DNA of 64,000 bases from Roseovarius faecimaris (lineage in GTDB: Bacteria; Pseudomonadota; Alphaproteobacteria; Rhodobacterales; Rhodobacteraceae), in assembly GCF_009762325.1 (NCBI RefSeq), contig NZ_CP034348.1:3354501-3418500 (forward strand), read 5' to 3'. Of this stretch, positions 52,712 through 62,889 are shown piece after piece; the first letter of the stretch is position 1; every line of letters begins with the position of its first letter. Both the position numbers and the translations under genes were made by a program. The notes under the pieces are model-generated. The model was not told the origin of the DNA and searched no databases. It saw only the letters and a program-made list of their open reading frames with translations.

Positions 52712-53990
52712 CGTGACATCGCCCGAAGCCCTTATGGCACGGCGCGACAAGGTGCTGAGCCCGACCTACTTTTATCACTATGACGTACCCGTTCATGTGC
52801 ACCACGCGCAGGGTGCGGTGATCTGGGACCAGTCAGGCAAGCGGTATCTGGATTGCTATAACAACGTTCCCTCCGTCGGTCATGCCCACCCGCATGTGCT
52901 GGAGGCGATGCACCGGCAGGCGGCGCTGATCAATACTCATAGTCGCTATCTGCATGAGAGCATCATCACCTATGCTGAGCGCCTGACCGCAACCCTGCCC
53001 GATGCCCTGGACATGTGCGCCTTTGTTTGTACCGGCACCGAGGCGAACGGTCTTGCCTACGAGATTGCCCGGACGGTGACAGGCAAGAGTGGCGCGATCG
53101 TCACGGAAGAGGCCTATCACGGCAATGCCCTAGCGGTGGCTGCACTCTCACCCTATCGCACCGCGCCCGACAAGCGCGCGGAATTCGTCCGGACCATTCC
53201 CGTGCCGTGCCAATCCGGCCAGCCGGGCAGCGGTCAGAACGCGGCGGCACTGGCCGAGCCGACCATCCGGACCCACGCCCGCTCCGACCACGGGCTCGCA
53301 ATGCTGCTGATCGACCCTATCTTCGACGGCCCGGGCATCTACACGGCGCCGCCCGGATATCTCGCCGAACTTTCCAGGATCACCCGGGACGAAGGCGGGC
53401 TTGTCGTGATGGATGAGGTACAGGCCGGGCTGACCCGTCTTGGCGATCATATGTGGGGGTTCATGGATTCAGGCATCGTGCCGGATATCGTCACCATGGG
53501 CAAACCGCTTGGCGCGGGATATCCGCTTGCCGCGGTTGTCGCCCGGCGGGACATTTTCGAAGCCTTCGCCGCCAGGCGAGACTATTTCAATACATTCGCC
53601 AGCAGCCCGGTGGCCGGAGCGGCAGGCAATGCCGTTCTCGATGTGATTGAAGCCGAAGGCCTTCTGGAACATGTTCATCGGGTCGGGCAAACGATCTCTG
53701 ACGGGCTGGCCGAGATACAAGGCAAGTTCGACTGCGTCGGAGCACTGCGCGGCAAGGGGTTGTTCCAGGCGGTGGAGCTTGTGACAGGCACCGACGAAGC
53801 GCGCCCCGACCCGGCCCTTGCCGACCGCGTTGTCAATCAGATGCGGCACGAAGGGGTCCTGATTTCGGCCTGCGGTATATGCGACAACGTGCTGAAAATA
53901 AGGCCACCGCTTGTCTTCTCACAGGACGATGCCGGGCAGTTGCTCGACACTCTGCGCGCAGTCCTTGCCGCGCAAACAGGGGCCACATAG
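52704..53990 (+). CDS. Class III PLP enzyme, phospho-lyase-like (AGXT2L-type)
   Basis: A 428-residue class III PLP protein. Near the N-terminus YLDCYNNVPSVGHAHPHVLEAM and the INTHSRYLH stretch match the ethanolamine-phosphate/5-phosphohydroxylysine phospho-lyase group more than true transaminases. Other motifs are CTGTEANGLAYEIAR, VMDEVQAGLTRLG (PLP Asp), TMGKPLGAGYPL (PLP Lys) and FNTFASSPVAGAAG. The upstream kinase would phosphorylate a hydroxyl and this enzyme would then eliminate phosphate and ammonia. The start ATG at 52704 sits inside the kinase gene; upstream in-frame codons would extend far into it. Confidence 0.8.
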   Translation: MDSVTSPEALMARRDKVLSPTYFYHYDVPVHVHHAQGAVIWDQSGKRYLDCYNNVPSVGHAHPHVLEAMHRQAALINTHSRYLHESIITYAERLTATLPDALDMCAFVCTGTEANGLAYEIARTVTGKSGAIVTEEAYHGNALAVAALSPYRTAPDKRAEFVRTIPVPCQSGQPGSGQNAAALAEPTIRTHARSDHGLAMLLIDPIFDGPGIYTAPPGYLAELSRITRDEGGLVVMDEVQAGLTRLGDHMWGFMDSGIVPDIVTMGKPLGAGYPLAAVVARRDIFEAFAARRDYFNTFASSPVAGAAGNAVLDVIEAEGLLEHVHRVGQTISDGLAEIQGKFDCVGALRGKGLFQAVELVTGTDEARPDPALADRVVNQMRHEGVLISACGICDNVLKIRPPLVFSQDDAGQLLDTLRAVLAAQTGAT

Positions 53991-54180
53991 AAACCGCCGA
54001 CAACAGTCGAATGTCGGCCGGTCTGCACATTGATCGCCCGCGGGGTGACAGGCACCACAGCGACCGCTCTTTCGGCACCGCCCTGGCACAGCCGCGGATC
54101 ACCGCCGCACAACGCCCGATCACCCGGCCCGCACCGCGTCCGAATCTTATCCGGTAACAGCTCGATATCTTTGGAAACAG

Positions 54181-54256
54181 TGGTGAGCCGTGCAGGATTC
54201 GAACCTGCGACCCACTGATTAAAAGTCAGTTGCTCTACCAACTGAGCTAACGGCCC
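54181..54256 (-). tRNA. tRNA-Lys(TTT)
   Basis: On the minus strand the acceptor GGGCCGT pairs with ACGGCTC (one G-U), followed by A and an encoded CCA. The anticodon stem ACTGA/TCAGT encloses loop CTTTTAA, giving anticodon TTT for Lys. The D loop and the T arm GCAGG-TTCGAAT-CCTGC are intact. Confidence 0.97.
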
Positions 54257-54363
54257 ACTAGGCGGCCTATCTAGAAAGAGCCAGCCCCCCGGTCAACCCC
54301 GAATCGTGGGGTTTTTCAACCGAATGCTGGATTCATATCCACCCCACGTTTATATGCCGCTGC

Positions 54364-55197
54364 ATGAGTGATGCGCTCGACACAGGATTGCCCTTCATGA
54401 AGATGCATGGGCTGGGAAACGACTTTGTCGTACTGGACGGGCGTGCGCGCAATATTCAGGTGACCGACGCGCTGGCCAGAGCCGTGGGCGACCGACACAC
54501 GGGCATCGGATTTGACCAGCTCGCGCTGATCGAGGCGGGTGCGGGCGATGCGCATCTGACCTTCTGGAACAGCGACGGTTCCCAATCGGCGGCCTGTGGC
54601 AACGCCACCCGCTGCATCGCGCGGTTTCTCATGGACGAGACGGGCCGGGACAGTCTGCACCTGACCACCGCGCGGGGCGATCTCTTTGCGCGGGACGCAG
54701 GTCAGGGACTGACCTCCGTCAATATGGGTCCGCCGCAGCTTGACTGGCGCGATATCCCGCTGGCCCACGAGATGGACACGCTTGCGCTGCCTATCGCAGG
54801 CGCCCCCACCGCCACCGGCATGGGCAACCCTCATTGCAGCTTTTTCGTCGAGGACGCCGAAGCGGTCGACCTGGACCGGTTCGGCCCCGAACACGAGCAT
54901 CACCCGCTCTACCCCGAACGCACCAATGTGCAGGTGGCAAGCCTGATTGGCCCCGATCACCTGCGCATGCGGGTGTGGGAGCGCGGCGTGGGCATCACGT
55001 TGGCCTCGGGCTCGTCCTCCTGCGCGGTGGGCGTGGCGGCGCATCGGCGAGGGCTCACCGGGCGGGCGGTGACGATCGAGCTTGATGGCGGCACGATCCA
55101 GGTAGACTGGCGCGACGAGGGGGTCTGGATGACCGGCCCCACCGCGCATGTCTGCGACGGCGTGATTACACGCGATTTCCTGGACCGGATCGGATGA
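54364..55197 (+). CDS. dapF: Diaminopimelate epimerase
   Basis: A 277-residue enzyme interconverting LL- and meso-diaminopimelate for lysine and peptidoglycan synthesis. The catalytic cysteines are Cys78 in AACGNATRC and Cys220 in [10 protein letters not shown], with [12 protein letters not shown] at the N-terminus and [12 protein letters not shown] typical. Length is normal. The ATG at 54364 gives [20 protein letters not shown], a common start. It overlaps the mtaB start by four bases. Confidence 0.95.
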   Translation: MSDALDTGLPFMKMHGLGNDFVVLDGRARNIQVTDALARAVGDRHTGIGFDQLALIEAGAGDAHLTFWNSDGSQSAACGNATRCIARFLMDETGRDSLHLTTARGDLFARDAGQGLTSVNMGPPQLDWRDIPLAHEMDTLALPIAGAPTATGMGNPHCSFFVEDAEAVDLDRFGPEHEHHPLYPERTNVQVASLIGPDHLRMRVWERGVGITLASGSSSCAVGVAAHRRGLTGRAVTIELDGGTIQVDWRDEGVWMTGPTAHVCDGVITRDFLDRIG

Positions 55198-56450
55198 GCT
55201 CGCTGAAATTCACGACGCTCGGCTGCCGTCTCAACGCCTATGAGACCGAAGCCATGAAAGAGCTGAGCCAGCAGGCCGGGCTTGAGAATGCGGTCGTGGT
55301 GAACACCTGCGCCGTGACCGCCGAAGCGGTGCGCAAGGCCCGCAAGGACATTCGCCGCCTGCGCCGCGAGAACCCGCAGGCACGCATCATCGTGACCGGC
55401 TGCGCCGCACAGACCGAGCCTGAAACCTTCACCGCGATGGCCGAAGTCGATGCCGTCATCGGCAACACCGAAAAGATGCAGCCCGAGACCTGGGCGGGCC
55501 TTGCCACGGATTTCATTGGCACCACCGAAGCACCGATGGTCAATGACATCATGAGCGTCACCGAGACGGCGGGGCATCTGATCGACGGGTTCGGCACCCG
55601 GTCGCGCGCCTATGTGCAGGTCCAGAACGGCTGCGATCATCGCTGCACCTTCTGCATCATCCCTTATGGCCGGGGCAATTCGCGTTCAGTCCCTGCGGGC
55701 GTGGTGGTGGATCAGATCAAGCGGCTGGTCGGGCGCGGCTATAACGAGGTGGTGCTGACCGGGGTCGACCTGACCTCGTGGGGTGCCGACCTGCCCGGAG
55801 CACCCCGCCTGGGCGATCTGGTGATGCGTATCCTTCGGCTGGTGCCCGATTTGCCGCGCCTGCGGATCAGCTCGATCGATTCGATTGAGGTGGACGAAAA
55901 CCTGATGCTCGCCATCGCCAGCGAGCCGCGGCTGATGCCGCATCTGCACCTTTCCCTGCAGCATGGCGATGACCTGATCCTCAAACGGATGAAGCGCCGC
56001 CACCTGCGCGACGACGCAATCCGTTTTGCAGAAGAGGCGCGCCGCCTGCGTCCGGATATGACGTTTGGTGCCGATATCATCGCCGGTTTCCCGACCGAAA
56101 CCGAGGAGCACTTCCAAAACTCGCTGAAGTTGGTGGAAGAGTGCGGGCTGACCTGGCTGCATGTCTTCCCCTATTCGAAACGTGAAGGAACGCCAGCGGC
56201 GAAAATTCCCAATCAGGTCAATGGTGCCGTGATCAAAGAGCGTGCCGCAAGACTGCGGGCGGCGGGCGAGGCGCGGGTTGCGCGACATCTGGCCGAACAG
56301 ATCGGTCGGACCCACCGCATACTGATGGAAAGCCCCCGCATGGGGCGCACGGAACAGTTCACCGAGGTGCGCTTCACCACCGATCAGCCGGAAAGCCGGA
56401 TCGTGACAGCGACGATCACCGGCGCGACCGAGGCTGAGCTTTTCGCGTGA
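55194..56450 (+). CDS. mtaB: tRNA t6A37 methylthiotransferase MtaB
   Basis: A 418-residue radical-SAM enzyme that converts t6A to ms2t6A at position 37 of tRNAs. It has an N-terminal UPF0004 domain with Cys11, Cys39 and Cys70, the SAM cluster CDHRCTFC at 147-154, and a TRAM-like C-terminus ([12 protein letters not shown]). The start overlaps the dapF stop by four bases (ATGA), so they are co-translated. The assignment to MtaB rather than MiaB rests on the short N-terminal domain and the LGCRLNAYE start. Confidence 0.93.
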   Translation: MSSLKFTTLGCRLNAYETEAMKELSQQAGLENAVVVNTCAVTAEAVRKARKDIRRLRRENPQARIIVTGCAAQTEPETFTAMAEVDAVIGNTEKMQPETWAGLATDFIGTTEAPMVNDIMSVTETAGHLIDGFGTRSRAYVQVQNGCDHRCTFCIIPYGRGNSRSVPAGVVVDQIKRLVGRGYNEVVLTGVDLTSWGADLPGAPRLGDLVMRILRLVPDLPRLRISSIDSIEVDENLMLAIASEPRLMPHLHLSLQHGDDLILKRMKRRHLRDDAIRFAEEARRLRPDMTFGADIIAGFPTETEEHFQNSLKLVEECGLTWLHVFPYSKREGTPAAKIPNQVNGAVIKERAARLRAAGEARVARHLAEQIGRTHRILMESPRMGRTEQFTEVRFTTDQPESRIVTATITGATEAELFA

Positions 56451-56570
56451 CGGCCACGCCAGCCGCGAAACTGACGCCATGCGCGATGATCCGCGGTTGA
56501 CCTTGCATCCTCTGGATTTGACGGGAACTCTCGGCTTTTATGCTCCGATCTTCAGTGGACCCTTTCGAGA

Positions 56571-57266
56571 ATGAAACGCGCTCAGCTTCTTCTGGCTCCG
56601 GTCATCATCCCGCAGGCGCTTTGGGTGGCCGCGCGGGCGACGCGCCTGCCCGAAGCCGCTGGGCCCCGCAGCGGCACGGCGGGACAGGGCAAACCGGTGC
56701 GCATCCTGCTGATCGGTGACAGTTCGGTTGCCGGGGTCGGGGTGGAACGGCAGGACGACGCGCTATCGGGCAGGCTCTGCGAGGCACTATCGCCACATTA
56801 CGAGGTGAGCTGGACGGTAATCGCCCAATCCGGCGCGACCGTGGCCAGCACGCTCAGAACCCTGCACGCTGTGGACCCGATGCCATGTGACGCCGTCGCG
56901 CTGTCACTTGGCGTCAATGATACAAAGAACGGTGTAAGCCGACGCGCCTGGCAAATACGATATGCGCAGCTGCTCGATATGGTCGCGGAGAAATTCCGGC
57001 CAAGGGGGATCTGCGTCTCTGGCCTGCCACCAGTCCGGCATTTCCCGCTCCTGCCCTGGCCGCTCAACAGCGTTCTTGGCGCGCGCGCAGAGCTGTTCGA
57101 CGCCGATCTTGCAGCCTTATGCGCCACGCGGGCCAACACTACCTATCTGCCGCTCGAATTTCCGCTCGATCTGTCAAAGATGGCTTCTGACGGCTTTCAC
57201 CCGGGCGCGGAGGTCTATCGCGACTGGGCCGGTATGACGGCCGATGTGCTGCGCCGCTTTCTCTGA
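56571..57266 (+). CDS. SGNH/GDSL-family hydrolase
   Basis: A 231-residue protein with block I LLIGDSSVAGVGVE (catalytic Ser), block III SLGVNDTKNG (Asn) and block V SDGFHPGAEVY (Asp-x-x-His). It is an esterase or acyl-hydrolase. The N-terminus MKRAQLLLAPVIIPQALWVAAR is hydrophobic and may be a signal or anchor. The substrate is unknown. It lies in a small gap after mtaB and is convergent with ccrM. Confidence 0.88.
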   Translation: MKRAQLLLAPVIIPQALWVAARATRLPEAAGPRSGTAGQGKPVRILLIGDSSVAGVGVERQDDALSGRLCEALSPHYEVSWTVIAQSGATVASTLRTLHAVDPMPCDAVALSLGVNDTKNGVSRRAWQIRYAQLLDMVAEKFRPRGICVSGLPPVRHFPLLPWPLNSVLGARAELFDADLAALCATRANTTYLPLEFPLDLSKMASDGFHPGAEVYRDWAGMTADVLRRFL

Positions 57267-57298
57267 GCACGCAGCCGCGTAACCCTTTCATCCTTCCC

Positions 57299-57326
57299 AA
57301 AAAAATACCCCGCCACGAAGGCGGGG
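57299..57326 (-). terminator. Rho-independent terminator of ccrM (minus strand)
   Basis: CCCCGCC at 57308-57314 pairs with GGCGGGG at 57320-57326 around loop ACGAA. On the minus strand the hairpin is followed by a run of seven T (complement of 57299-57305). It lies 59 bases after the ccrM stop and between two convergent genes. Confidence 0.8.
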
Positions 57327-57384
57327 CAAAAGTTAGTGCCAATGGTCAGGCCACAGGCACCGGCGGTGTTCTGGTGTGATGAAT

Positions 57385-58585
<1,201 letters not shown>

Positions 58586-58587
<2 letters not shown>

Positions 58588-59218
58588 AGGAGGTTACGTT
58601 TTTCCCTTGATACAAGATATTGTGGACCGGCTTGAACGAACGTCTATGATGTGGGGTCAGCCCGAGATTTTGAAGCGCCTCTCTGTGGCTTTTTGACGGG
58701 TAGCCCGCGTTCGTCTCCCAGCCGTATCCGGGGTAGTGTTGCGCCAAATCCCACATGACACGATCTCGACATATTTTGGCCACAATTGAGGCCGCCGAAA
58801 TCGACAGAGAGCGGGCGTCGCCCTTGATAATCGCCTGCGCCGGGAGGGTCAGGCCGCGCGGGATCATGTTGCCGTCGATCAGCACCTCATCGGGCACGCG
58901 GGTCAGCCCAGCGACCGCCCGCTCCATCGCCAGATGCGAGGCGCGCAGGATGTTGAGCGTATCGATCTCCTCCACGCTGGCATGGGCAATCGACACCTCT
59001 GCCTTGTCGTGGATCGTCTCCCAGAGCGCCTCGCGCCGGCTGGCACTCAGTTTCTTGCTGTCGTTCAGCCCCTCGGGAATGTCTTCAGGATTCAGGATCA
59101 CGGCGGCGGCTGTCACCGGCCCGGCGAGCGGCCCGCGCCCCACCTCGTCAACACCGGCCACCACCTGCGCCCCGCGCGTCATGGCATCTTGTTCAAAGGA
59201 AAAGTCAGGTCCGGTCAT
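58586..59218 (-). CDS. rnhB: Ribonuclease HII
   Basis: A roughly 210-residue enzyme cutting RNA in RNA-DNA hybrids, including single ribonucleotides in DNA. The active-site acids are in GVDEVGRGPLAGPV (Asp, Glu) and VLIDGNMIP, with SISAASIVAKICRDR later. The ATG at 59218 gives MTGPDFSFEQD; an ATG at 59233 is also possible. It is followed by ccrM on the same strand. A hairpin at 59254-59277 separates it from the upstream gene. Confidence 0.93.
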
Positions 59219-59253
59219 GGGCTCACTAACCATAGTCAGAGCTGCAATGCAAA

Positions 59254-59277
59254 GAGGGCGGCGCCAAGGCCGCCCTC
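59254..59277 (-). terminator. Hairpin terminator after the secreted Tyr/Gly-rich gene
   Basis: GAGGGCGGC at 59254-59262 pairs with GCCGCCCTC at 59269-59277, loop of six. On the minus strand it is followed by CTTTGC, a short U-tract. It lies between the end of the secreted protein gene (59300) and the rnhB start. Confidence 0.6.
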
Positions 59278-59299
59278 CCCTGCTCGACATGTGCTGCTT

Positions 59300-59806
59300 T
59301 CAATGCGCGCGGGCCAGTGAATAGCCGTTCTGACGCAGGCAGCGACCGCCATAGATGATCTTCCGTTTGCCGCTATTGGGGTCACGCACCTTCACCTCGC
59401 AATAGGCGGGCAACGCCTGAATATTCACCCCGTTGCGCTTGAGACAGCGCTTGCCCAGCCCCCGGATTACCTGGCCTTGCATGTTGACCTTGGTGCCGCA
59501 CTGGCGCGGCAGCACCTTGGGGTCGTGATATTGCGGCGTCGGGACAGGGCTGACCAGGGGCCCGGCATGACCATGGGTCGTGCCGTAGTTATAGGGCGTG
59601 TGGCCATAGCTGTGCCCCTGCCCGTATCCGTAATTATACGCGGGCTGCGGCTTCTTGTTGGCGTCCGCGATGGCAAGGCCGATGATGGCAAGCGCGGCGG
59701 CCCCGGCAATCCACTCGGCGGTGTCATCCGCCTTCACGGGTTGTGCCGTCAGGCCGGTCAGGGCCAGAGACGCGGAGAGGACGAGAGCAATGAATTTACG
59801 GTGCAT
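59300..59806 (-). CDS. Secreted Tyr/His/Gly-rich hypothetical protein
   Basis: A 168-residue protein with a clear signal peptide (FIALVLSASLALTGLTAQPVKA) and then an Ala-rich hydrophobic stretch (AAALAIIGLAIA). A Tyr/Gly/His-rich low-complexity segment (NYGYGQGHSYGHTPYNYG) follows. The C-terminal half has five Cys with a Lys/Arg-rich setting (RQCGTKVNMQG, GKRCLKRNG, AYCEVKV). I do not recognise the family. It may be an envelope protein. It has its own terminator and no close operon partner. Confidence 0.75.
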   Translation of the reverse strand: MHRKFIALVLSASLALTGLTAQPVKADDTAEWIAGAAALAIIGLAIADANKKPQPAYNYGYGQGHSYGHTPYNYGTTHGHAGPLVSPVPTPQYHDPKVLPRQCGTKVNMQGQVIRGLGKRCLKRNGVNIQALPAYCEVKVRDPNSGKRKIIYGGRCLRQNGYSLARAH

Positions 59807-59998
59807 GATAACTTTCCTTTCTATGGGTGGCAGCGTTGACCCCGATCCGTGGGGCGTTCATGCGACTGACCCAAAGATGCGACCGCCCCGGAAAGACAGG
59901 CAATAACGGTACGCTGTTATCGGATAGCAGCGCCAAACTTCTGCTTTTGAAAGGCTTGGTTATTGAATAGCCCCGCGCTTCGGCGCATCTTCTGCCGC

Positions 59999-60238
59999 AT
60001 GACACGCTTATCTCTCATCACCGCCCTGGCCCTTGGCCTTGCGCTTCCCGCCGCCCAGGCACAAGCCGCCTGCACCGCCGAGTACAAGGCCAAGCGCGAC
60101 AACCCGCTTGAGCTCTATTATGATGTGGCGCAGATCACGGGCCCCTGTACGGTACAAAACGCCGAGGCCCAGCTCCGCGCGATGCTCGCGGCGCAGGGGC
60201 TTACCTTGTTGAAAGTGTTATCGGTGGCGGAGAACTGA
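59999..60238 (+). CDS. Small secreted hypothetical protein
   Basis: A 79-residue protein with a signal peptide (LITALALGLALPAAQAQA). The mature part is about 57 residues and includes two Cys (ACTAEYKAK and GPCTVQNAEA), possibly a disulphide. The family is not known. The ATG at 59999 is chosen because it starts right before the signal peptide. Only two bases separate its stop from the TTG start of the membrane winged-helix gene, so the two are co-transcribed. Confidence 0.7.
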   Translation: MTRLSLITALALGLALPAAQAQAACTAEYKAKRDNPLELYYDVAQITGPCTVQNAEAQLRAMLAAQGLTLLKVLSVAEN

Positions 60239-60240
60239 GT

Positions 60241-60945
60241 TTGACAGATCAAGACACCACAGCCGCAGAAGCGCGCCGCTCGGGATCCCGCGTGGTGGTG
60301 ATCGGGATGGCGGCGATTGTCCTGATCCTGACACTGGCCGCTGTCTTTATCTTCCTCAGCCTGCCCGATGCCAACGCTTTCAACGCGCGGGTTGAGCGGA
60401 TTTTCGTCGAGAACGACCAACTCACCTCGGATGCCGAGATCAAGCTGCTGGAGATACTGGCGCTCTCGGGCACTGCCTTTTCCGAGACGCTGGTCAGCTA
60501 CCGGATGGTGATCTTTGTGCTACTGGTCTTTGCCGCGGCACTGCTGATTGCCGCGCTGGTATTCCTGATCATGCTGGTCACGCTCAACCGCCGCATGGCC
60601 CAGATCGAACGGGCGGGTATTCAAGTCAGCTCGCTTCTGATCAGCCGCGAGGAGAAGACCGTCTATCTCAACAATATGGGCTTCAAGCTGACCGATGCGG
60701 CGATGGAAACTCTGGCGGTTCTGGCCGAGGCGCGGATGGATGATGATGTGCTCTCGGGCGCCGAGATCGAGGCGGTGATCTCAGGCCGTTCCGCCACGGA
60801 TTGCGAAGAAGCCGCCGGTGCCACCCGTATCAAGCGGCTGCGCGATGCCCTGGGCAACCAGATGGTGACCGAGCTTCTGGTCAAGAACATCGCGCGCAAG
60901 GGCTATATGCTGGCCATCGACAAGGATGTGATCAAGGTCATCTGA
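60241..60945 (+). CDS. Membrane protein with winged-helix-like C-terminal domain
   Basis: A 234-residue inner-membrane protein. Two membrane segments lie at about 18-40 and 89-115 with a short periplasmic part between. The C-terminal 85 residues (146-227) read like an OmpR/PhoB-type winged helix: GFKLTDAAMETLAVLAEA for the first strand and helix, GAEIEAVISG for helix 2, RIKRLRDALGNQ for the recognition helix and ARKGYMLAID for the wing. The HTH thus faces the cytoplasm, as in ToxR-like regulators but at the opposite end of the protein. The start is TTG at 60241, with GGAG just upstream. No close family was identified. Confidence 0.75.
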   Translation: MTDQDTTAAEARRSGSRVVVIGMAAIVLILTLAAVFIFLSLPDANAFNARVERIFVENDQLTSDAEIKLLEILALSGTAFSETLVSYRMVIFVLLVFAAALLIAALVFLIMLVTLNRRMAQIERAGIQVSSLLISREEKTVYLNNMGFKLTDAAMETLAVLAEARMDDDVLSGAEIEAVISGRSATDCEEAAGATRIKRLRDALGNQMVTELLVKNIARKGYMLAIDKDVIKVI

Positions 60946-61025
60946 CCACCCCGCCGCAGAATCGGCTTGCCTGCACCCCCTCTCTTGCGTCATATTCAAT
61001 CTCAGGAATATGTAAGGGAGATACC

Positions 61026-61940
61026 ATGGCCACCAGACGAGAGATACTGGCCGGGCTCGGGGCCTTCGCCCTGGCGGGCCTTCCACGTTACGGACATGCC
61101 GCCAATGCCGTCACACTGGGGTCAAGAACGGTGACCTCGGTCAGCGATGGCAATCTGGTTCTGCCCGGTGATTTTGCCTTTGCCGACCTGCCGCAGGACG
61201 AACTGGCGCCGATCCTTGCTGAATATGGTGTCTCGCGGGACCAGATCGAGCCGCCCTGCAATGTGACGCTGCTTCAGGACGGCGAGCGTACCGTACTCTT
61301 CGATGTGGGTTCGGGCTCCGGCTTCATGCCGTCGGCGGGGGCACTGGTGGACAGTCTCGACGCCCTTGGTGTCGCCCCCGAAGACGTCACGCATGTGATC
61401 TTCACCCATGCGCACCCGGATCACCTCTGGGGGCTGCTGGACGATTTTGACGACCCGGTCTTTACCGACGCCGCCTATATGATCGGACAGGCCGAATGGG
61501 ACTACTGGACCGATCCCAACACGGTCAGCACCATCGGTGAGGCGCGCGCCTCCTTCGCGGTGGGTGCGGCCCGGCGGCTGGAGGCGATTGCCGATCAGGT
61601 CGAGTTCATCCAGCCGGGACAGGAGGTCCTGCCTGGCGTCGCCGCGGTCGAAAGCTTCGGGCACACACCGGGGCATTTGTCATTCGAAGTCCGCGACGGC
61701 GGCGAGGCGCTGCTGATCGGAGGGGATGCCATCGGCAATCACCATGTCGCCTTTGCCCGCCCCGATTGGGCCAGCGGGTCAGATCAGGATGCTGAACTGG
61801 GGGCCAAGTCGCGCATGATGCTGCTAGACAAGCTGGCGAGCGAGCAGATACCGCTCCTTGGTTTTCACCTGCCCGGCGGCGGGCTTGGCCGGGTAGAGCG
61901 CAAGGACAGTGCCTATCAATTCGTGATGGAGGAAATGTGA
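61026..61940 (+). CDS. MBL-fold metallohydrolase with Tat signal
   Basis: A 304-residue protein. The N-terminus TRREILAGLGAFALAG is a twin-arginine signal, so it is folded before export. The metal motif is FTHAHPDHLWG (HxHxDH) near residue 130, later FGHTPGHLS and IGGDAI supply other ligands. The substrate is unknown; related proteins handle sulfur or quinoprotein-linked thiol compounds. The start ATG at 61026 is chosen because it carries the Tat motif; upstream in-frame codons would overlap the previous gene. Its stop overlaps the next gene's ATG (TGATG). Confidence 0.85.
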   Translation: MATRREILAGLGAFALAGLPRYGHAANAVTLGSRTVTSVSDGNLVLPGDFAFADLPQDELAPILAEYGVSRDQIEPPCNVTLLQDGERTVLFDVGSGSGFMPSAGALVDSLDALGVAPEDVTHVIFTHAHPDHLWGLLDDFDDPVFTDAAYMIGQAEWDYWTDPNTVSTIGEARASFAVGAARRLEAIADQVEFIQPGQEVLPGVAAVESFGHTPGHLSFEVRDGGEALLIGGDAIGNHHVAFARPDWASGSDQDAELGAKSRMMLLDKLASEQIPLLGFHLPGGGLGRVERKDSAYQFVMEEM

Positions 61941-62881
61941 TGTGGCGCTTTCTGACAGTGATCCTCGCGGCAGGTGCCGCACAGGCGCATGAAGACATTG
62001 CCGACAAATACCCCGGTTCGATGCTCTACAACAAACCGGTTGAGGTGATCCCGCATGTCTGGTCGGCCATCGGCGCCACCGCGCCGCCCACCTACGAGAA
62101 TGCCGGCCATAACAACAACCTGAGCTTCATCGTCACCGGCGATGGGGTTGTCGTGATCAATGGTGGCGCGGCCTATGGGCTTGCCAAGGCATTGCATGAC
62201 GAGATCAAGACCATCACCGATCAGCCGGTGAAACTTGTCTTTAACGAGAATGGCCAGGGCCACGCCATGCTCGGCAACAGCTATTGGGCCGAACAGGGCG
62301 TGCCGATCGTGGCGCATGAGGAAGCGGCGGCCGAGATTGCGGAATATGGCGGGTCGATCCTGGAAGGCATGAAGCGTTACAACGGCGATCAGGCCGAAGG
62401 CACGAGTGTCGTGGGCCCGACCGAGACCTTTGACGAAGAGTATATCGTTGAGATGGGCGACTTCCGCATCGAGGCGCGTTATCTCGGCCCGGCGCACAGC
62501 CCCGGCGATATCGTCATCTGGCTGCCCGAGCAAAGCCTGGTGATCTCAGGCGACATGGCGTTTCACGAACGGATGCTGCCGATTTTCGAGCACACCTATA
62601 CCGCCGATTGGGTGGAAACCTGGGAAACCGCCTTTGAGCCGTTGGGCGCCACCTATGTCATTCCCGGCCACGGCCACCCCACCAACATGGATCAGGTGCG
62701 CCGCTATACGCATGATTACCTCGTCTATCTGCGCGGCAAGGTCGGCGAGCATCTTGAGGCCGGCGGCGATCTGGCCGACGCCTATTACGTGGACCAAAGC
62801 CCCTACGCCCATCTCGACACATACGAAGAACTGGCCACGAAGAACGCCGGCCGGGTCTATGAGCAGATGGAGTTCGAGTAA
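61940..62881 (+). CDS. SoxH-like MBL-fold protein with altered metal motif
   Basis: A 313-residue exported protein with an N-terminal signal peptide (FLTVILAAGAAQA). The fold motifs are HNNNLSFIVTGDGVVVINGG, then NENGQGHAMLGN where HxHxDH is normal, then GPAHSPGDIVIWL, ISGDMAFHERM and VIPGHGHPTN. The first metal motif is therefore changed (only the last His kept), so zinc binding may be partial. It is probably partner to the preceding MBL protein and the YeeE/YedE permease, in a sulfur-related module. The start is the ATG overlapping the previous stop. Confidence 0.75.
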   Translation: MWRFLTVILAAGAAQAHEDIADKYPGSMLYNKPVEVIPHVWSAIGATAPPTYENAGHNNNLSFIVTGDGVVVINGGAAYGLAKALHDEIKTITDQPVKLVFNENGQGHAMLGNSYWAEQGVPIVAHEEAAAEIAEYGGSILEGMKRYNGDQAEGTSVVGPTETFDEEYIVEMGDFRIEARYLGPAHSPGDIVIWLPEQSLVISGDMAFHERMLPIFEHTYTADWVETWETAFEPLGATYVIPGHGHPTNMDQVRRYTHDYLVYLRGKVGEHLEAGGDLADAYYVDQSPYAHLDTYEELATKNAGRVYEQMEFE

Positions 62882-62889
62882 GCGTCGGC

